Notes: generated from the sequence alone by a model not told the origin. A DNA stretch of 64,000 bases from Shimazuella kribbensis DSM 45090 (GCF_000428065.1 NZ_ATZF01000001.1:542310-606309), one strand, 5' to 3'; shown: positions 1 through 8,333, numbered from the stretch's first letter. Numbers and translations are program-made.

Positions 1-21
1 ATGTGTCGGAGTAGTGTCCTA

Positions 22-60
22 GCGGATCAACAGAGAGCTAACCCCTGCGAGTTGATCCGC
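22..60. repeat. 10-bp perfect inverted repeat
   Basis: GCGGATCAAC at 22-31 is exactly complementary to GTTGATCCGC at 51-60 across a 19-nt loop. There is no T-run, so it is not a clear terminator. It lies at the left edge of the phage-derived region; an operator, structured RNA or mobile-element end are all possible. Confidence 0.4.
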
Positions 61-192
61 AGACATTTATAATGGGAACTCTGGGTTAGTACTGTTTTAG
101 GTGCTGACTTTTTTAGCTATTACTTGTAAAGTCCTGTCACAGCCGTACATATATGAGAAAACACATATATAAGGGCTAGGTGTGATGTAACT

Positions 193-318
193 TTGATTGA
201 TTTAACCAACCTTAATGTTCGGATTCGCCTGTTAGAAGAACGTATCTTCCTGTATGAACAACTAGAAAATAAACGTAACTTAAATAATGAACAACAAGAA
301 TCATATATTCATATATAA
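193..318 (+). CDS. Possible 41-aa hypothetical protein, phage region
   Basis: An open frame from TTG 193 to TAA 318 encodes a charged, probably helical peptide rich in Leu, Glu, Arg and Asn (begins LIDLTNLNVRIRLLEE). No good ribosome binding site precedes the TTG, and the frame stays open upstream to a TGA near 151. A terminator-like hairpin follows directly. It may be a small phage ORF or the tail of a decayed gene; no family is recognised. Confidence 0.3.
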   Translation: MIDLTNLNVRIRLLEERIFLYEQLENKRNLNNEQQESYIHI

Positions 319-327
319 ATGATTTAA

Positions 328-384
328 AAAGAGTTGGTCAAACATAAGCGAATTAGCAGAGGCTTAAGTGATCAACTCTTTTTT
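328..384 (+). terminator. Long-loop hairpin with T-run
   Basis: The arm at 328-340 (AAAGAGTTGGTCA) pairs with TGATCAACTCTTT, allowing one G-T, and TTTT follows. The loop is about 28 nt. It lies just after the small ORF ending at 318. Confidence 0.5.
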
Positions 385-432
385 ATGTATGAATACTTTT
401 CTGGAGGATCGTAATCCAGATACCGAGGAAAT

Positions 433-690
433 TTGATCCCAGTAGGAATAGAGTTAGATGATGCTCCAGATTTTCATACGGTATTGTGCAAATATCTTCA
501 TCTTGTTTCAAATGTAGAACCTACTAAACGTATTTGTTGGAGTGTTCCGCGGGGTCATGCAAAAAGTGCGTATCTATCAAACATGTTTCCGATTCAACAA
601 GTGGTGTATGGTTTGCGGAAATAATTCTTATTGTCTTAGAAAAGAGAGCATGTGTTGTAAATTTTTAAAATGGGTATCGGATCAGCTGAA
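433..690 (+). pseudogene. Phage terminase large subunit, N-terminal remnant
   Basis: The 63-residue open stretch looks like the start of a phage terminase large subunit ATPase. It has a DFHTVLCKYLHLVSNVEP segment followed by the Walker-A-like PRGHAKSAYLSN, which in intact terminases binds ATP for DNA packaging. The frame stops at 622-624. Terminase-like residues (KFLKWVSDQLK) reappear in another frame at about 658-690, so the gene has frameshifts and has lost nearly all of its C-terminal nuclease part. The matching small subunit remnant lies 8 kb downstream at 8821-9225. Identification rests on motif recognition; non-functionality is clear. Confidence 0.65.
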
Positions 691-782
691 GATTTTCCTT
701 TTGCTGATATAATGGGTACTTATAACTATCAATTTCAATATCCCTAAAAATGGATTGTCCATTCACGAAAGGTTTGATTTTG

Positions 783-1389
783 TTGAATACCACTATTTAT
801 ATAGTAAGACATGGACAAACAAAATGGAATTTAGAAGGACGTTTACAAGGAAGACTAGACTTTCCATTGACAGATGCTGGTGAGGAGCAGGCTCAGCAAT
901 TAGCGCAAAGACTACAAAACATCTCCTTTGATTCGTTCAAGTAATCGTGCATTTTCTACTGCTCTCTTTTTGAAAGGAGACCGGGAGGTTGATGTGGTTA
1001 AATCCGATAGTCTCATGGAGATGGATTTTGCAACATGGGAAGGGAGAAAATGTAGTGAAATTCAAGATTTATTCCCTGAAGAATTACTTCTCATGAATGA
1101 GCACCCCGAAAACTTTGAAGCAAAGGAAACAAAAGGAGAAACTTTTCATGATATGCAGGGAAGATTAGCATCTTTTATTAATAAAGTTTTAAAGCAACAT
1201 GCGGGACAGAACATTTTACTTGTATCTCATTCCATTACGATTAAGGTACTGATTAATTATCTTCGAGGAGGAGATTTAAAGTATTTATGGGATGGACCAG
1301 ATATTCATTGGGCAAGTCTGCATCAGGTTTGTTTTGAAGAAGATAAAACGAAAATATTTTTTGAAGGAGAGGAGATCTCCCCTTTGTAA
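783..1389 (+). pseudogene. Histidine phosphatase family protein, frameshifted
   Basis: The N-terminal part has the phosphohistidine motif IVRHGQTKWN shortly after TTG 783, which an AAAGG site precedes. The C-terminal part (928-1389) carries LLVSHSITIKVLI with the second catalytic His. This is the phosphoglycerate mutase-like histidine phosphatase superfamily. The halves lie in different frames and the first ends at TAA 942-944. One extra ATTCG next to the ATTCG at 931-935 would restore a continuous frame reading FDSIRSSNRAF, so loss of one unit of a 5-bp tandem repeat is the simplest cause. Restored length would be about 203 aa, normal for the family. Sequencing error remains possible. Confidence 0.7.
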
Positions 1390-1462
1390 CATTGACTCAC
1401 AATATGATCTGATCATAAATAATGGTTAAGGTCATTTTTTATGATTTGGTTTGTAGAATGTT

Positions 1463-2290
1463 TTAATAGGCAGTGAAAGATGGACCTGCAACTTCGTAGA
1501 TCTGTAACTCATTACTTTTCTCTATTTTTTGGTGTACCTCAAAAAATTCGATATTCATCTTGGTAAATTTCTCTTTATCTTCAATTTGGCTATAGCATAA
1601 AAGTAATTGATATAATGCGTCATGTTGCAATACAGGAAGGTCTCTATCTTTAGCTAATTCGTTAGCTTTTTCAAGATATTCAATGGACTCAAGGAATTTA
1701 TGTTGTTTTTTCGTGATTACTCCATATACAACCATTAGTTTTATCAATCGTCGTATATCAACATTGTGTTTCTCTGCGATATTTTTTGCTATAGATAAAT
1801 GATATTCTGCTTTTTTCCATTCCTCTTGTTTCGTTTTTAATGCCCCTAAGTAAACATGAGCATCCACAAAACGACGTGGATATTTAAAATCCTCAAATAG
1901 AGCAACTGTATTAAAGCATGTGTTATCATTGCCTATTTCGAAATAAATTGTACCTAATACAATGAGTAGCCCAAAAATTCGATTTCTATCTTTATCTTTT
2001 CTAGCTATAGAAATGCCTTCTTTCGCACATTCGATTGCTTCCTTGTATTTTTTAGCAGTTTTTAATAGCTGAGATTTGAATTTATAAAGATTAAGTCGTA
2101 CTTTAATTGGCTCCATCTCATGAATATGATCCCAAATACTATTGATTAATTCTAGGGCAAGTTCACGTTGACCAAGAGCAATCAGATAAAGGATTTTATT
2201 TACGATTAATAAATTTCTTTGTTTGATGTGCTTTCATTAAAATATTTCAAACCTTTATTTACATATTTCAATGCATTGTCAATGTCTTCT
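1463..2290 (-). pseudogene. TPR-repeat protein, 5' end decayed
   Basis: The intact 3' part (1463-2116, and on to about 2235 in frame) encodes helical TPR-like units such as KKYKEAIECAKEGISIARK and KKAEYHLSIAKNIAEK. It resembles the sensor half of XRE-TPR or Rap-type regulators. Upstream, coding similarity continues in another frame (EEDIDNALKYVNKGLKYFNE, near 2250-2285), showing a frameshift at about 2235, and further stops lie beyond. No DNA-binding domain remains. It faces the same way as the intact XRE-TPR gene at 2518-3696 and may be a degenerate paralogue. Confidence 0.55.
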
Positions 2291-2298
2291 TCATAGTA

Positions 2299-2487
2299 AT
2301 GACAGATACTCAAGGTATTAAAGTTTTAACGATTCTGTTATTAATAGAAGTAATCTGGTTAATTAACAACTACAACAGAAACCAGATGGAGGCAGAGGCA
2401 AACTTTATTATCATTTCGAAGCGTGGAGCCGATCAGGAAGTGTTACGGAAGACATTGAATGAAATACTTTCTGGAGAGTATATAATA
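2299..2487 (+). other. Possible coding remnant
   Basis: A plus-strand frame reads NQMEAEANFIIISKRGADQE in its middle, which looks protein-like but matches no family I recognise. It has no convincing ribosome binding site and runs into the terminator and the convergent gene at 2518. It is probably a fragment left by phage decay or chance coding. Confidence 0.2.
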
Positions 2488-2520
2488 AAAAAAGTCGGAG
2501 ATTTGATTTTCCGACTTTTA
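2488..2520 (-). terminator. Terminator of the XRE-TPR gene
   Basis: AAAGTCGGA (2491-2499) pairs with TCCGACTTT (2510-2518), with an A-run on the plus strand that reads as T-run on the minus strand. It overlaps the stop codon of the minus-strand gene ending at 2518. Confidence 0.75.
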
Positions 2521-3696
2521 CAATTCGATATCCCACGGCAGAAACAATTCTTCTACTTGGGTTATCTGTTTTTCTTTTGGCCACTTCACATTTAATTCGT
2601 TATAGCTATGAACAAGTTTATCAAAATACAAGCGTGACCCAAGATTTTTTGCAAGTGATGCTGCCTCGGTCAAAATGAAGATACTCTGATCTATTTCCCC
2701 TTTTTGAATTTGAATTTCAGCTTGATAGTAGAGTAAATCTAATTTCGTGATAGGCTCTATTTCTGGATCGTTTGTTTCTTTTTGCATGGTTATCAATGCA
2801 TCATTAGCTTCTTTTGGTTGATTAAGAAAGAGACGAGATTGAGCATCTCCAAAGACGTAAAGAGAATAACGCGATGCACGCAAGTATGGATATGCAGGAT
2901 CTTTCTCAGGTTCCATCGGGAAATATTTATAGGCCAGTCCCAATGCTTGCATAGTTTCTTGAATTTGTCCACGCATAGCATATACTTCCGCAATACCAGC
3001 ATATGTTCTTCCTTTCAACAGTGATGTCGCATGATTCATCAATGATATCGCTTTTTGAAATACATGTAATGCAGTACTGCTCCATTTCCGATGAAAAGCT
3101 ATAGTCCCTAAACCAATGAGAGCTGCAACCTGTAAGTTTACATCTCCAGCGATTTGTCCATACATAAAAGCTTCTTTCCCAGCTTGTTCTGCTGCCCCAA
3201 AATTTTCTCGATCAGCAAATAATTCACAGGCTAATAGATGTGCTAGTGAGGCAAGTTTGGCAGCTTCCTGCTGAATCGATGACGATTGACGAGAAAGTGA
3301 TGCCGTTTGACGACAATAAAGAGGCAAAATAGCTTCAACCTGATGAGGTTGACCATTGAAATATAAATCTTGGCAAGCAGCTATTCCTTGCGAAAGTAGA
3401 TCATGATGCCACAGTTCCATTGTATTCATTGTGCCGATATTGAGTACCGAAGTGATGTCGTTAATAGGAGGCTGAATGTCATTTTCTTGTTCTTTACTTT
3501 CATCCATTATTAAGCCGAGTTCTTCTGGTGTACGCCCCAAGCATTCACACAATTGCTGAACACTGTCCATCCTGATCTGCTTTCCATTTTCTGCTCGTTC
3601 AATGGTCGAGAGAGATAACTGAGCGAAGTCTGCCAGTTGTTGCTGGTTCCAACCTTTTTGGCGTCTAGCTGTTCGTAACAAGGTATTTTTCACCAT
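2518..3696 (-). CDS. XRE-family regulator with TPR sensor domain
   Basis: This 392-aa protein has an N-terminal XRE helix-turn-helix (residues about 5-62, with QQQLADFAQLSLSTIERAENG) and a long helical C-terminal region of TPR-like units (about 90-390). That layout is typical of peptide- or ligand-responsive regulators in Firmicutes. The start is placed at ATG 3696, which has an AAAGGAGT site, rather than at an upstream in-frame ATG. It is monocistronic, ends in its own terminator and is divergent from the gene at 3985. The target and ligand are unknown; the flanking pathway cassette or itself are possible targets by position only. Confidence 0.8.
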   Translation of the reverse strand: MVKNTLLRTARRQKGWNQQQLADFAQLSLSTIERAENGKQIRMDSVQQLCECLGRTPEELGLIMDESKEQENDIQPPINDITSVLNIGTMNTMELWHHDLLSQGIAACQDLYFNGQPHQVEAILPLYCRQTASLSRQSSSIQQEAAKLASLAHLLACELFADRENFGAAEQAGKEAFMYGQIAGDVNLQVAALIGLGTIAFHRKWSSTALHVFQKAISLMNHATSLLKGRTYAGIAEVYAMRGQIQETMQALGLAYKYFPMEPEKDPAYPYLRASRYSLYVFGDAQSRLFLNQPKEANDALITMQKETNDPEIEPITKLDLLYYQAEIQIQKGEIDQSIFILTEAASLAKNLGSRLYFDKLVHSYNELNVKWPKEKQITQVEELFLPWDIEL

Positions 3697-3984
3697 CGTA
3701 CTCCTTTCCTTTTGCAAAAACATTAAAAATACCATCACAACTGAAGGATAAGTGATGGGTTTCTGACGGGTGAAGATACAAAAATTGGATTATCATTATA
3801 TTGAGAATAAATTCTAAATGATCTGCTATTTCCTAATTACAAATATTTTAACATTGGTTATTTAGTAAATGAAGCAAATGAACATGGGAGGATAATTAGC
3901 AGAATATTTAATTTTTTCTGAGGCCAATAAATCAGTGATTGGTGGTTTATTTGGTAGATTCTATTGAAGGTGAGGCTATATCAA

Positions 3985-4260
3985 ATGAATGGACTACAAA
4001 CTAAAAGTAATATCGAAAACCTTGATCAACTATTTAAGCGTTTAGATTGTATCAGTTGTATTAAATTAACACCTAAAGAAGGAAAGAGAGAAACTACTTT
4101 TGCTTACTGTGTAAAATTTAAATCTAGAAAAATGAAAACGCTTGTAAATTTCCACACTTCAAATAATGAGGATATTTCCATACGTTTTACTGAACTTAGT
4201 AGTGTCGAATATTCAACCGGAAAAACAACCATTAGAGGTACTCATTTTGAAACATATTAG
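3985..4260 (+). CDS. Hypothetical 91-aa protein
   Basis: The ATG at 3985 has GAAGGTGAGG nine bases upstream. The product is a small soluble alpha/beta-looking protein with no signal peptide or membrane helix. It carries two cysteines close together (DCISCIKL) and a basic segment. I do not recognise it. It ends 54 nt before the oxidoreductase at 4315 in the same direction, so the two may share a transcript. The 288 bp upstream (3697-3984) are AT-rich and hold no other convincing gene. Confidence 0.6.
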   Translation: MNGLQTKSNIENLDQLFKRLDCISCIKLTPKEGKRETTFAYCVKFKSRKMKTLVNFHTSNNEDISIRFTELSSVEYSTGKTTIRGTHFETY

Positions 4261-4314
4261 TTGAGTTCAGAGTGTCTTAGCTCACCTAATCTAAAGATAA
4301 GGGAGGATTTATTT

Positions 4315-5319
4315 ATGTCTCAGTCTTTTCGTATTGGTTTTATTGGAGCAGGAAGACAAGCAATAGAAGAGATGGCCTTAGTAGTACAGTCTAATTTTGG
4401 TGAAGTATCAGCAGTTTGTGATGTTGACTTAAAAGCAGCCAAAAGTTTAGCAGCTAGCTACAAAATTCCCTATTATCAGGATTATAAAGAGATGATTAGT
4501 CAAGAGCATCTTGATGGAGTTTTTATTTGCGTTCCACATAATGACCATTTCTCTTTGAGTATGTATGCATTGCAAAACAACTTACATGTCATAAAAGAAA
4601 AGCCATTTGCTCTTAGTGTTAAAGATGGTATGGAGCTGGTTTCGACTTCGAAAAGAATGAAACGATCTATTTTAACGATGATGCAAAGAAGGGGGCATTC
4701 ATCCTACCAAGAGGGTAAGAATGTATTAGACCAAGTCGGAAAAGTTTTCTTATTTAGAGGTTTCTATACTTTCAATGGCGATCCGTATGATTATGGCTGG
4801 AGAGGAATTAATCGCATTTCTGGTGGTGGGACAGTTATTGACATGGGTTATCACATTCTAGATCTGGTGATATGGTATTTAGGTTTACCCAATTTTGTTT
4901 ATGCACAGTTAACTAACTTTGCTCGCCCAGATGTAAGTTATGAGACTGAAGATTCGGCTCTTATTACTTTTCGATTACCTAAATCAATGGGAAGTATAGT
5001 ATTAACTCGTGCGTCTCATCCGAAAGAAGAAAAAATCTACATTCATGGAACAAAAGGCACATTAATTGTAGATCGTCAAAGTGTAAAGGTTATTGCCTTG
5101 AATGGGGAAGTAGTTAATTCCCAAAAATTTGATAAAGATTGGTCTAACTCAATTATTAATCAATTAGACGAGTTTATTATTACAGTTATGGCAGGTGGAT
5201 TTGTTGATAGCTCAGATCAAATGGATCATTTGATTTTATTAGAGTCTATTTATAGATCCCAAAAAACCGGAATGTCTGAACCCGTGATTTCAAATAAAAA
5301 TAATTTGAAGGTGATATAA
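4315..5319 (+). CDS. Gfo/Idh/MocA family oxidoreductase
   Basis: This 334-aa cytoplasmic NAD(P)-dependent dehydrogenase acts on a sugar, cyclitol or related polyol. The Rossmann fold starts at once (GFIGAGRQ, residues about 7-14), and the family's EKP motif is present in VIKEKPFAL. The C-terminal half has the expected substrate-binding alpha/beta fold with GGGTVIDMGYHILD. The start at ATG 4315 has GGGAGGA upstream. The aminotransferase gene begins at the base after its stop codon, so the two are almost certainly co-transcribed. Such pairs oxidise a hydroxyl to a ketone that the aminotransferase then aminates, as in aminocyclitol, amino-sugar and AHBA-type pathways. The exact substrate cannot be read from the sequence. 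Confidence 0.88.
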   Translation: MSQSFRIGFIGAGRQAIEEMALVVQSNFGEVSAVCDVDLKAAKSLAASYKIPYYQDYKEMISQEHLDGVFICVPHNDHFSLSMYALQNNLHVIKEKPFALSVKDGMELVSTSKRMKRSILTMMQRRGHSSYQEGKNVLDQVGKVFLFRGFYTFNGDPYDYGWRGINRISGGGTVIDMGYHILDLVIWYLGLPNFVYAQLTNFARPDVSYETEDSALITFRLPKSMGSIVLTRASHPKEEKIYIHGTKGTLIVDRQSVKVIALNGEVVNSQKFDKDWSNSIINQLDEFIITVMAGGFVDSSDQMDHLILLESIYRSQKTGMSEPVISNKNNLKVI

Positions 5320-6624
5320 ATGTCAAAATTAGCTCTATTCGGTGGGAAACCAGTTATAACTAAAGAGCATCCTCATTTTGTTTGGCCACCTGTTACGAAC
5401 CAAGATTTCCAAGCTGTATTCAAACAACTAGAATCAGGGGAGCTTTCTGTTTATGGTAGATCAGGAATTGTGAAAGAATTTGAGGATCAATTTTCAGGTT
5501 ATCATAAAATGAAATACGCAATTGCTACTAACGCTGGTACTACTGCTCTTCATTCTGCTTTTTTTGCTTGTAAGTTAGGACTTGGAGATGAAGTGTTATC
5601 CCCAACTTATACCTTCCTAGCAACAGTTACTCCAATTCTTCATGTGAATGCCATACCTGTTCTTGTGGATGCAGATCCTGAAACGGGTAATATAGATATA
5701 GAAGATATGGAAAGGAAATTAACCAATCGAACGAAAGCAATTGTTGTAACTCATATGTGGGGACACCCCTGTGAAATGGACGAAATAGTAGCATTTGCTA
5801 AAGAACATGGATTATATCTAATTGAAGACTGTAGTCATGCTCATGGTGCAACTTACAAAGGGCAATTAGTTGGTACATTTGGAGATGTATCTTGTTTTAG
5901 CCTTCAAGCAAATAAAATTGTTTCCGCAGGTGAGGGAGGCATCCTATTATCTAATTCAAAGGAGATATACGAACGAGCAACACTATTAGGTCATTATAGA
6001 GATCGATCAGAGCAATGTGTCGAAACTCCATTTTATAGGCAATTTGTGAAAACGGGGTATGGATTAAAATATCGTATGCATGTCCTGGCTGCTGCACTGG
6101 CACAAGTAAGCTTGTATAAGTTGGATAACAATATCAGTACTAGACTTAAAAATCTTAATTATCTGAGCCAATTGCTAGACAGGATACTAGGTATCACTCC
6201 ACCAATCACCAAAGATTATGTGACAAGAGGTGCATTTTATGGTTACAAACCTTTTTACAATAAAGAAGTATTTGATGGTTTAAGTGTTCTGACTTATGTT
6301 AAAGCATTGCAAGCAGAAGGAGTGGAGGTGAAAAAGCCTGGATCTAAGCCTTTACATTTGCTACCACTGTTTCAGACATTGGATGATGGAATGTACAAAA
6401 ATGGATGGCCAAGAAGAAATCCAGTAAGATCCGAAACACGTCCATATAGAAAAGGGGATTTACCAAATGCTGAGTCCTATTATCAAAAAACATTGAGTCT
6501 TCCAACTTTCACTGAACCAGACGATAATGATATCATTGTTCAGTATGCAGAAGCCTTTCAAAAAGTTTATCATTACAGATATGAACTTCTGGACTATGAG
6601 AAAAAAGAAAAGAACGCAATTTAG
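5320..6624 (+). CDS. DegT/DnrJ/EryC1-family PLP aminotransferase
   Basis: This 434-aa sugar or cyclitol aminotransferase uses PLP. The N-terminal LALFGGKPV and VWPPVTNQDF, the ATNAGTTALHSAFFA cofactor segment, and DCSHAHGA followed by SLQANKIVSAGEGG (Schiff-base lysine K199) are all standard. The length of about 430 aa and the N-terminal GGKP style resemble scyllo-inosose or AHBA-type aminotransferases more than the shorter UDP-sugar enzymes; that is inference. It abuts the oxidoreductase, so the pair likely performs oxidation followed by transamination. A terminator overlaps its stop codon, and a Nudix gene follows. Confidence 0.9.
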   Translation: MSKLALFGGKPVITKEHPHFVWPPVTNQDFQAVFKQLESGELSVYGRSGIVKEFEDQFSGYHKMKYAIATNAGTTALHSAFFACKLGLGDEVLSPTYTFLATVTPILHVNAIPVLVDADPETGNIDIEDMERKLTNRTKAIVVTHMWGHPCEMDEIVAFAKEHGLYLIEDCSHAHGATYKGQLVGTFGDVSCFSLQANKIVSAGEGGILLSNSKEIYERATLLGHYRDRSEQCVETPFYRQFVKTGYGLKYRMHVLAAALAQVSLYKLDNNISTRLKNLNYLSQLLDRILGITPPITKDYVTRGAFYGYKPFYNKEVFDGLSVLTYVKALQAEGVEVKKPGSKPLHLLPLFQTLDDGMYKNGWPRRNPVRSETRPYRKGDLPNAESYYQKTLSLPTFTEPDDNDIIVQYAEAFQKVYHYRYELLDYEKKEKNAI

Positions 6625-6637
6625 CGTTCTTTTCTTT
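6605..6637 (+). terminator. Terminator overlapping the stop codon
   Basis: AAGAAAAGAACGC (6605-6617) is complementary to GCGTTCTTTTCTT (6624-6636). The TAG at 6622-6624 of the aminotransferase lies in the loop and stem. Confidence 0.75.
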
Positions 6638-6665
6638 ACTAGAATGTACATAGGAGGGGATTGTA

Positions 6666-7079
6666 TTGATTCAAAAAGTTGTTAGTACAGGTCTACTTAT
6701 GAGAGACGATAAGGTTTTAGTCATTCAGCGTAGTCAAAGAGAAAAATTTTTACCAGGATACTTTGAGTTACCTGGAGGAAAGGTGGATTTTGGTGAAGAT
6801 CCAGCTGAGGCATTAGCTAGAGAATTCAAAGAAGAAGTTAATTTAGATGTAGAAGTGGGTAATCCATATCACACTTTCTCTTATATTTCTGAAAATGGAA
6901 ACCGTCACACAGTGGAAATCTTGTATAAGGTCAGTCTAGCAGATACAACCACTGAACCTTATATAAAACTTAGTGAAGATCACAAAGATTTCAAATGGAT
7001 TGGACTAGATCAATTGGAACACCTACAATTGAGTGATGAAATCAAATCATGTATATTGAGAGGTTTCCAATCTATCTAG
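6666..7079 (+). CDS. Nudix hydrolase
   Basis: This 137-aa protein has a complete Nudix box: G38-x5-E44-x7-R52-E53-x2-E56-E57 (within GGKVDFGEDPAEALAREF). It therefore hydrolyses a nucleoside diphosphate linked to some moiety, with Mg2+ bound by the box glutamates. The start is TTG 6666, chosen because AGGAGGGGA ends six bases upstream. It lies 41 nt after the aminotransferase but behind a terminator, so it may be read separately or by read-through. In this position it could clean up or release a nucleotide-linked intermediate, or simply be a housecleaning enzyme. Confidence 0.88.
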   Translation: MIQKVVSTGLLMRDDKVLVIQRSQREKFLPGYFELPGGKVDFGEDPAEALAREFKEEVNLDVEVGNPYHTFSYISENGNRHTVEILYKVSLADTTTEPYIKLSEDHKDFKWIGLDQLEHLQLSDEIKSCILRGFQSI

Positions 7080-7116
7080 TTTTAATATAACACCTAATCC
7101 CACCTTTTACCGAAAA

Positions 7117-7148
7117 ACCGAAATACCGAAATGTTTCGGTATTTCGGT
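7117..7148. repeat. 15-bp perfect palindromic hairpin
   Basis: ACCGAAATACCGAAA (7117-7131) and TTTCGGTATTTCGGT (7134-7148) are exact reverse complements with TG between. Each arm is itself a near-duplication of ACCGAAA/T. No T-run follows on either strand. Confidence 0.6.
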
Positions 7149-7227
7149 ACATCCGAGAGTGGGGGAGAGGGGTTAACTTGTGTTCTAGGTTTATACTATT
7201 AACTGTGTATTCAGAGGAAGCTTCTTT

Positions 7228-7544
7228 TAATTTCTTGGCATTAATATAACAACTACTCCAATGAGGCAAATTCCAGCACCAACCCAGTCGTATAATCTGG
7301 AGTTTTTTTATCAATCCCTCCAACCCCAGAGTATAGATAGGACTATAAATATACTCCCATATGCTGCGTATACTCGACCGAAAGAAGGAAGATTTGAAAA
7401 GCAGCGATGATCCCATAAAGAAATAAAGATAACCCGCCGATTGCTCCGAAATACCAAGGTTTACCTTCTCTTATCACAAATTCAAACTAAATAACCTCCG
7501 CCAATTTCAGTTAACCCAGCGAGTAAAAACAAAAAAATTGCCAT
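7228..7544 (-). pseudogene. YnfA/UPF0060 family membrane protein, pseudogene
   Basis: On the minus strand from ATG 7544 the frame begins MAIFLFLLAGLTEIGGGYLV, then continues in other frames as EGKPWYFGAIGGL, GRVYAAYGSIFIVLSILWGW and DKKTPD..DWVGAGICLIG, ending MPRN at 7228-7230. Joined, these give the whole of a UPF0060/YnfA small four-helix inner-membrane protein of about 105 aa. At least three frameshifts and an in-frame TGA after the first segment destroy it. The family is often annotated as a putative transporter. The stepwise decay argues against sequencing error. Confidence 0.75.
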
Positions 7545-7686
7545 CTACAACATGCCTCTCTTCATATTTGTACTTTTAAGACCTATGTTGGTTTTGATTC
7601 TAGAAGAAGTAAACAATCATCCCAAGTGAGGCATTGACACCTTAAACCTTCTTCTAAGACATTTATAGTATATGGTGTACTTTTTA

Positions 7687-7712
7687 AAAAAGCCAATGTA
7701 AATGGCTTTTCT
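7687..7712 (+). terminator. Hairpin with T-rich tail
   Basis: AAAAGCCA (7688-7695) pairs with TGGCTTTT (7703-7710). No intact plus-strand gene ends immediately upstream. Confidence 0.5.
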
Positions 7713-7739
7713 TATTTGCAAATGGTATTTTCACTAAAA

Positions 7740-8330
7740 TGACTGTCTCGAAAATATACACAATTAGGTGAAGTAACAGTAACAACTGCAAAACAATATA
7801 TATGAGAACTAGAGACGAAATATCATCCACCTGGTTCTAGAATCGCAAGTTGTTACTACACAAATGAATGGATCAGGATATATGAATGCAAGGTTAGCAG
7901 CTAGAAGACTACAAGGTCAAATGGATTTTAGAAGAGTCCAACCACAAAGAATACCAATAAGAAGTGACTGAATTTGAGTTAGTGTATTTTAAAATTCATT
8001 TAAAAAAACAATTTCCTTTAGCAGAGAAAGAATACCACGAGTTAGGTATCTCGATGGTCATAGCGAATAAGAGTATATCAATCGATTGTTGAACTTAAAG
8101 GTAAGGATCAACCTATTTTAATTAGCGAAAAATCATCAGGAAACAAGGGATACATCCTTTTACTTTATTCATTCATATTCCCATGGTGAATGGGAGAAAT
8201 ATAGCAAAATAGCCTCCTTTAAAGATAGAAGTTTAAGCAAGGTTAAAGATAGAAACTTAACTCAGCTTAAAGATGAAGATTTAACAAATGTTAAAGATGG
8301 GAGTTTAAATTCTAGATTAACTTTTCTTTA
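7740..8330 (+). pseudogene. Decayed phage-type coding sequence
   Basis: No intact gene lies here, but plus-strand fragments read like protein. One, at about 7849-7971, contains MNGSGYMNARLAARRLQGQM. Another, at about 8127-8330, reads HSYSHGEWEKYSKIASFKDR and leads into the 8-residue repeats at 8221-8316. Stops and frame changes separate them. I cannot assign families; by position between terminase remnants, phage origin is likely. Confidence 0.4.
8221..8316 (+). repeat. Four tandem 24-bp repeats
   Basis: Units start with AAAGAT at 8221, 8245, 8269 and 8293, exactly 24 bp apart. Each has the form AAAGAT-(6)-TTTAA/CTTAA-(7). In the surviving frame they encode degenerate octapeptides (KDRSLSKV, KDRNLTQL, KDEDLTNV, KDGSLNS). 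The block may be an iteron-like origin inside a replication gene or simply a coding repeat. Confidence 0.7.
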
Positions 8331-8333
8331 ATG

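Noticed and set aside
3697..3984. Short peptide ending IGGLFGRFY as a secreted signal gene
   Set aside because: The frame has a GGGAGGAT upstream but no usable start codon at a suitable distance.
7072..7416. Minus-strand 114-aa ORF as a gene
   Set aside because: Only part of it follows the YnfA-family frame; the rest crosses the Nudix 3' end and the palindrome. The family coding shifts among three frames, so it is part of a pseudogene.
8221..8316. Tandem repeats as a CRISPR array
   Set aside because: Units are contiguous 24-mers that are only partly conserved, without unique spacers, and no cas gene is near.
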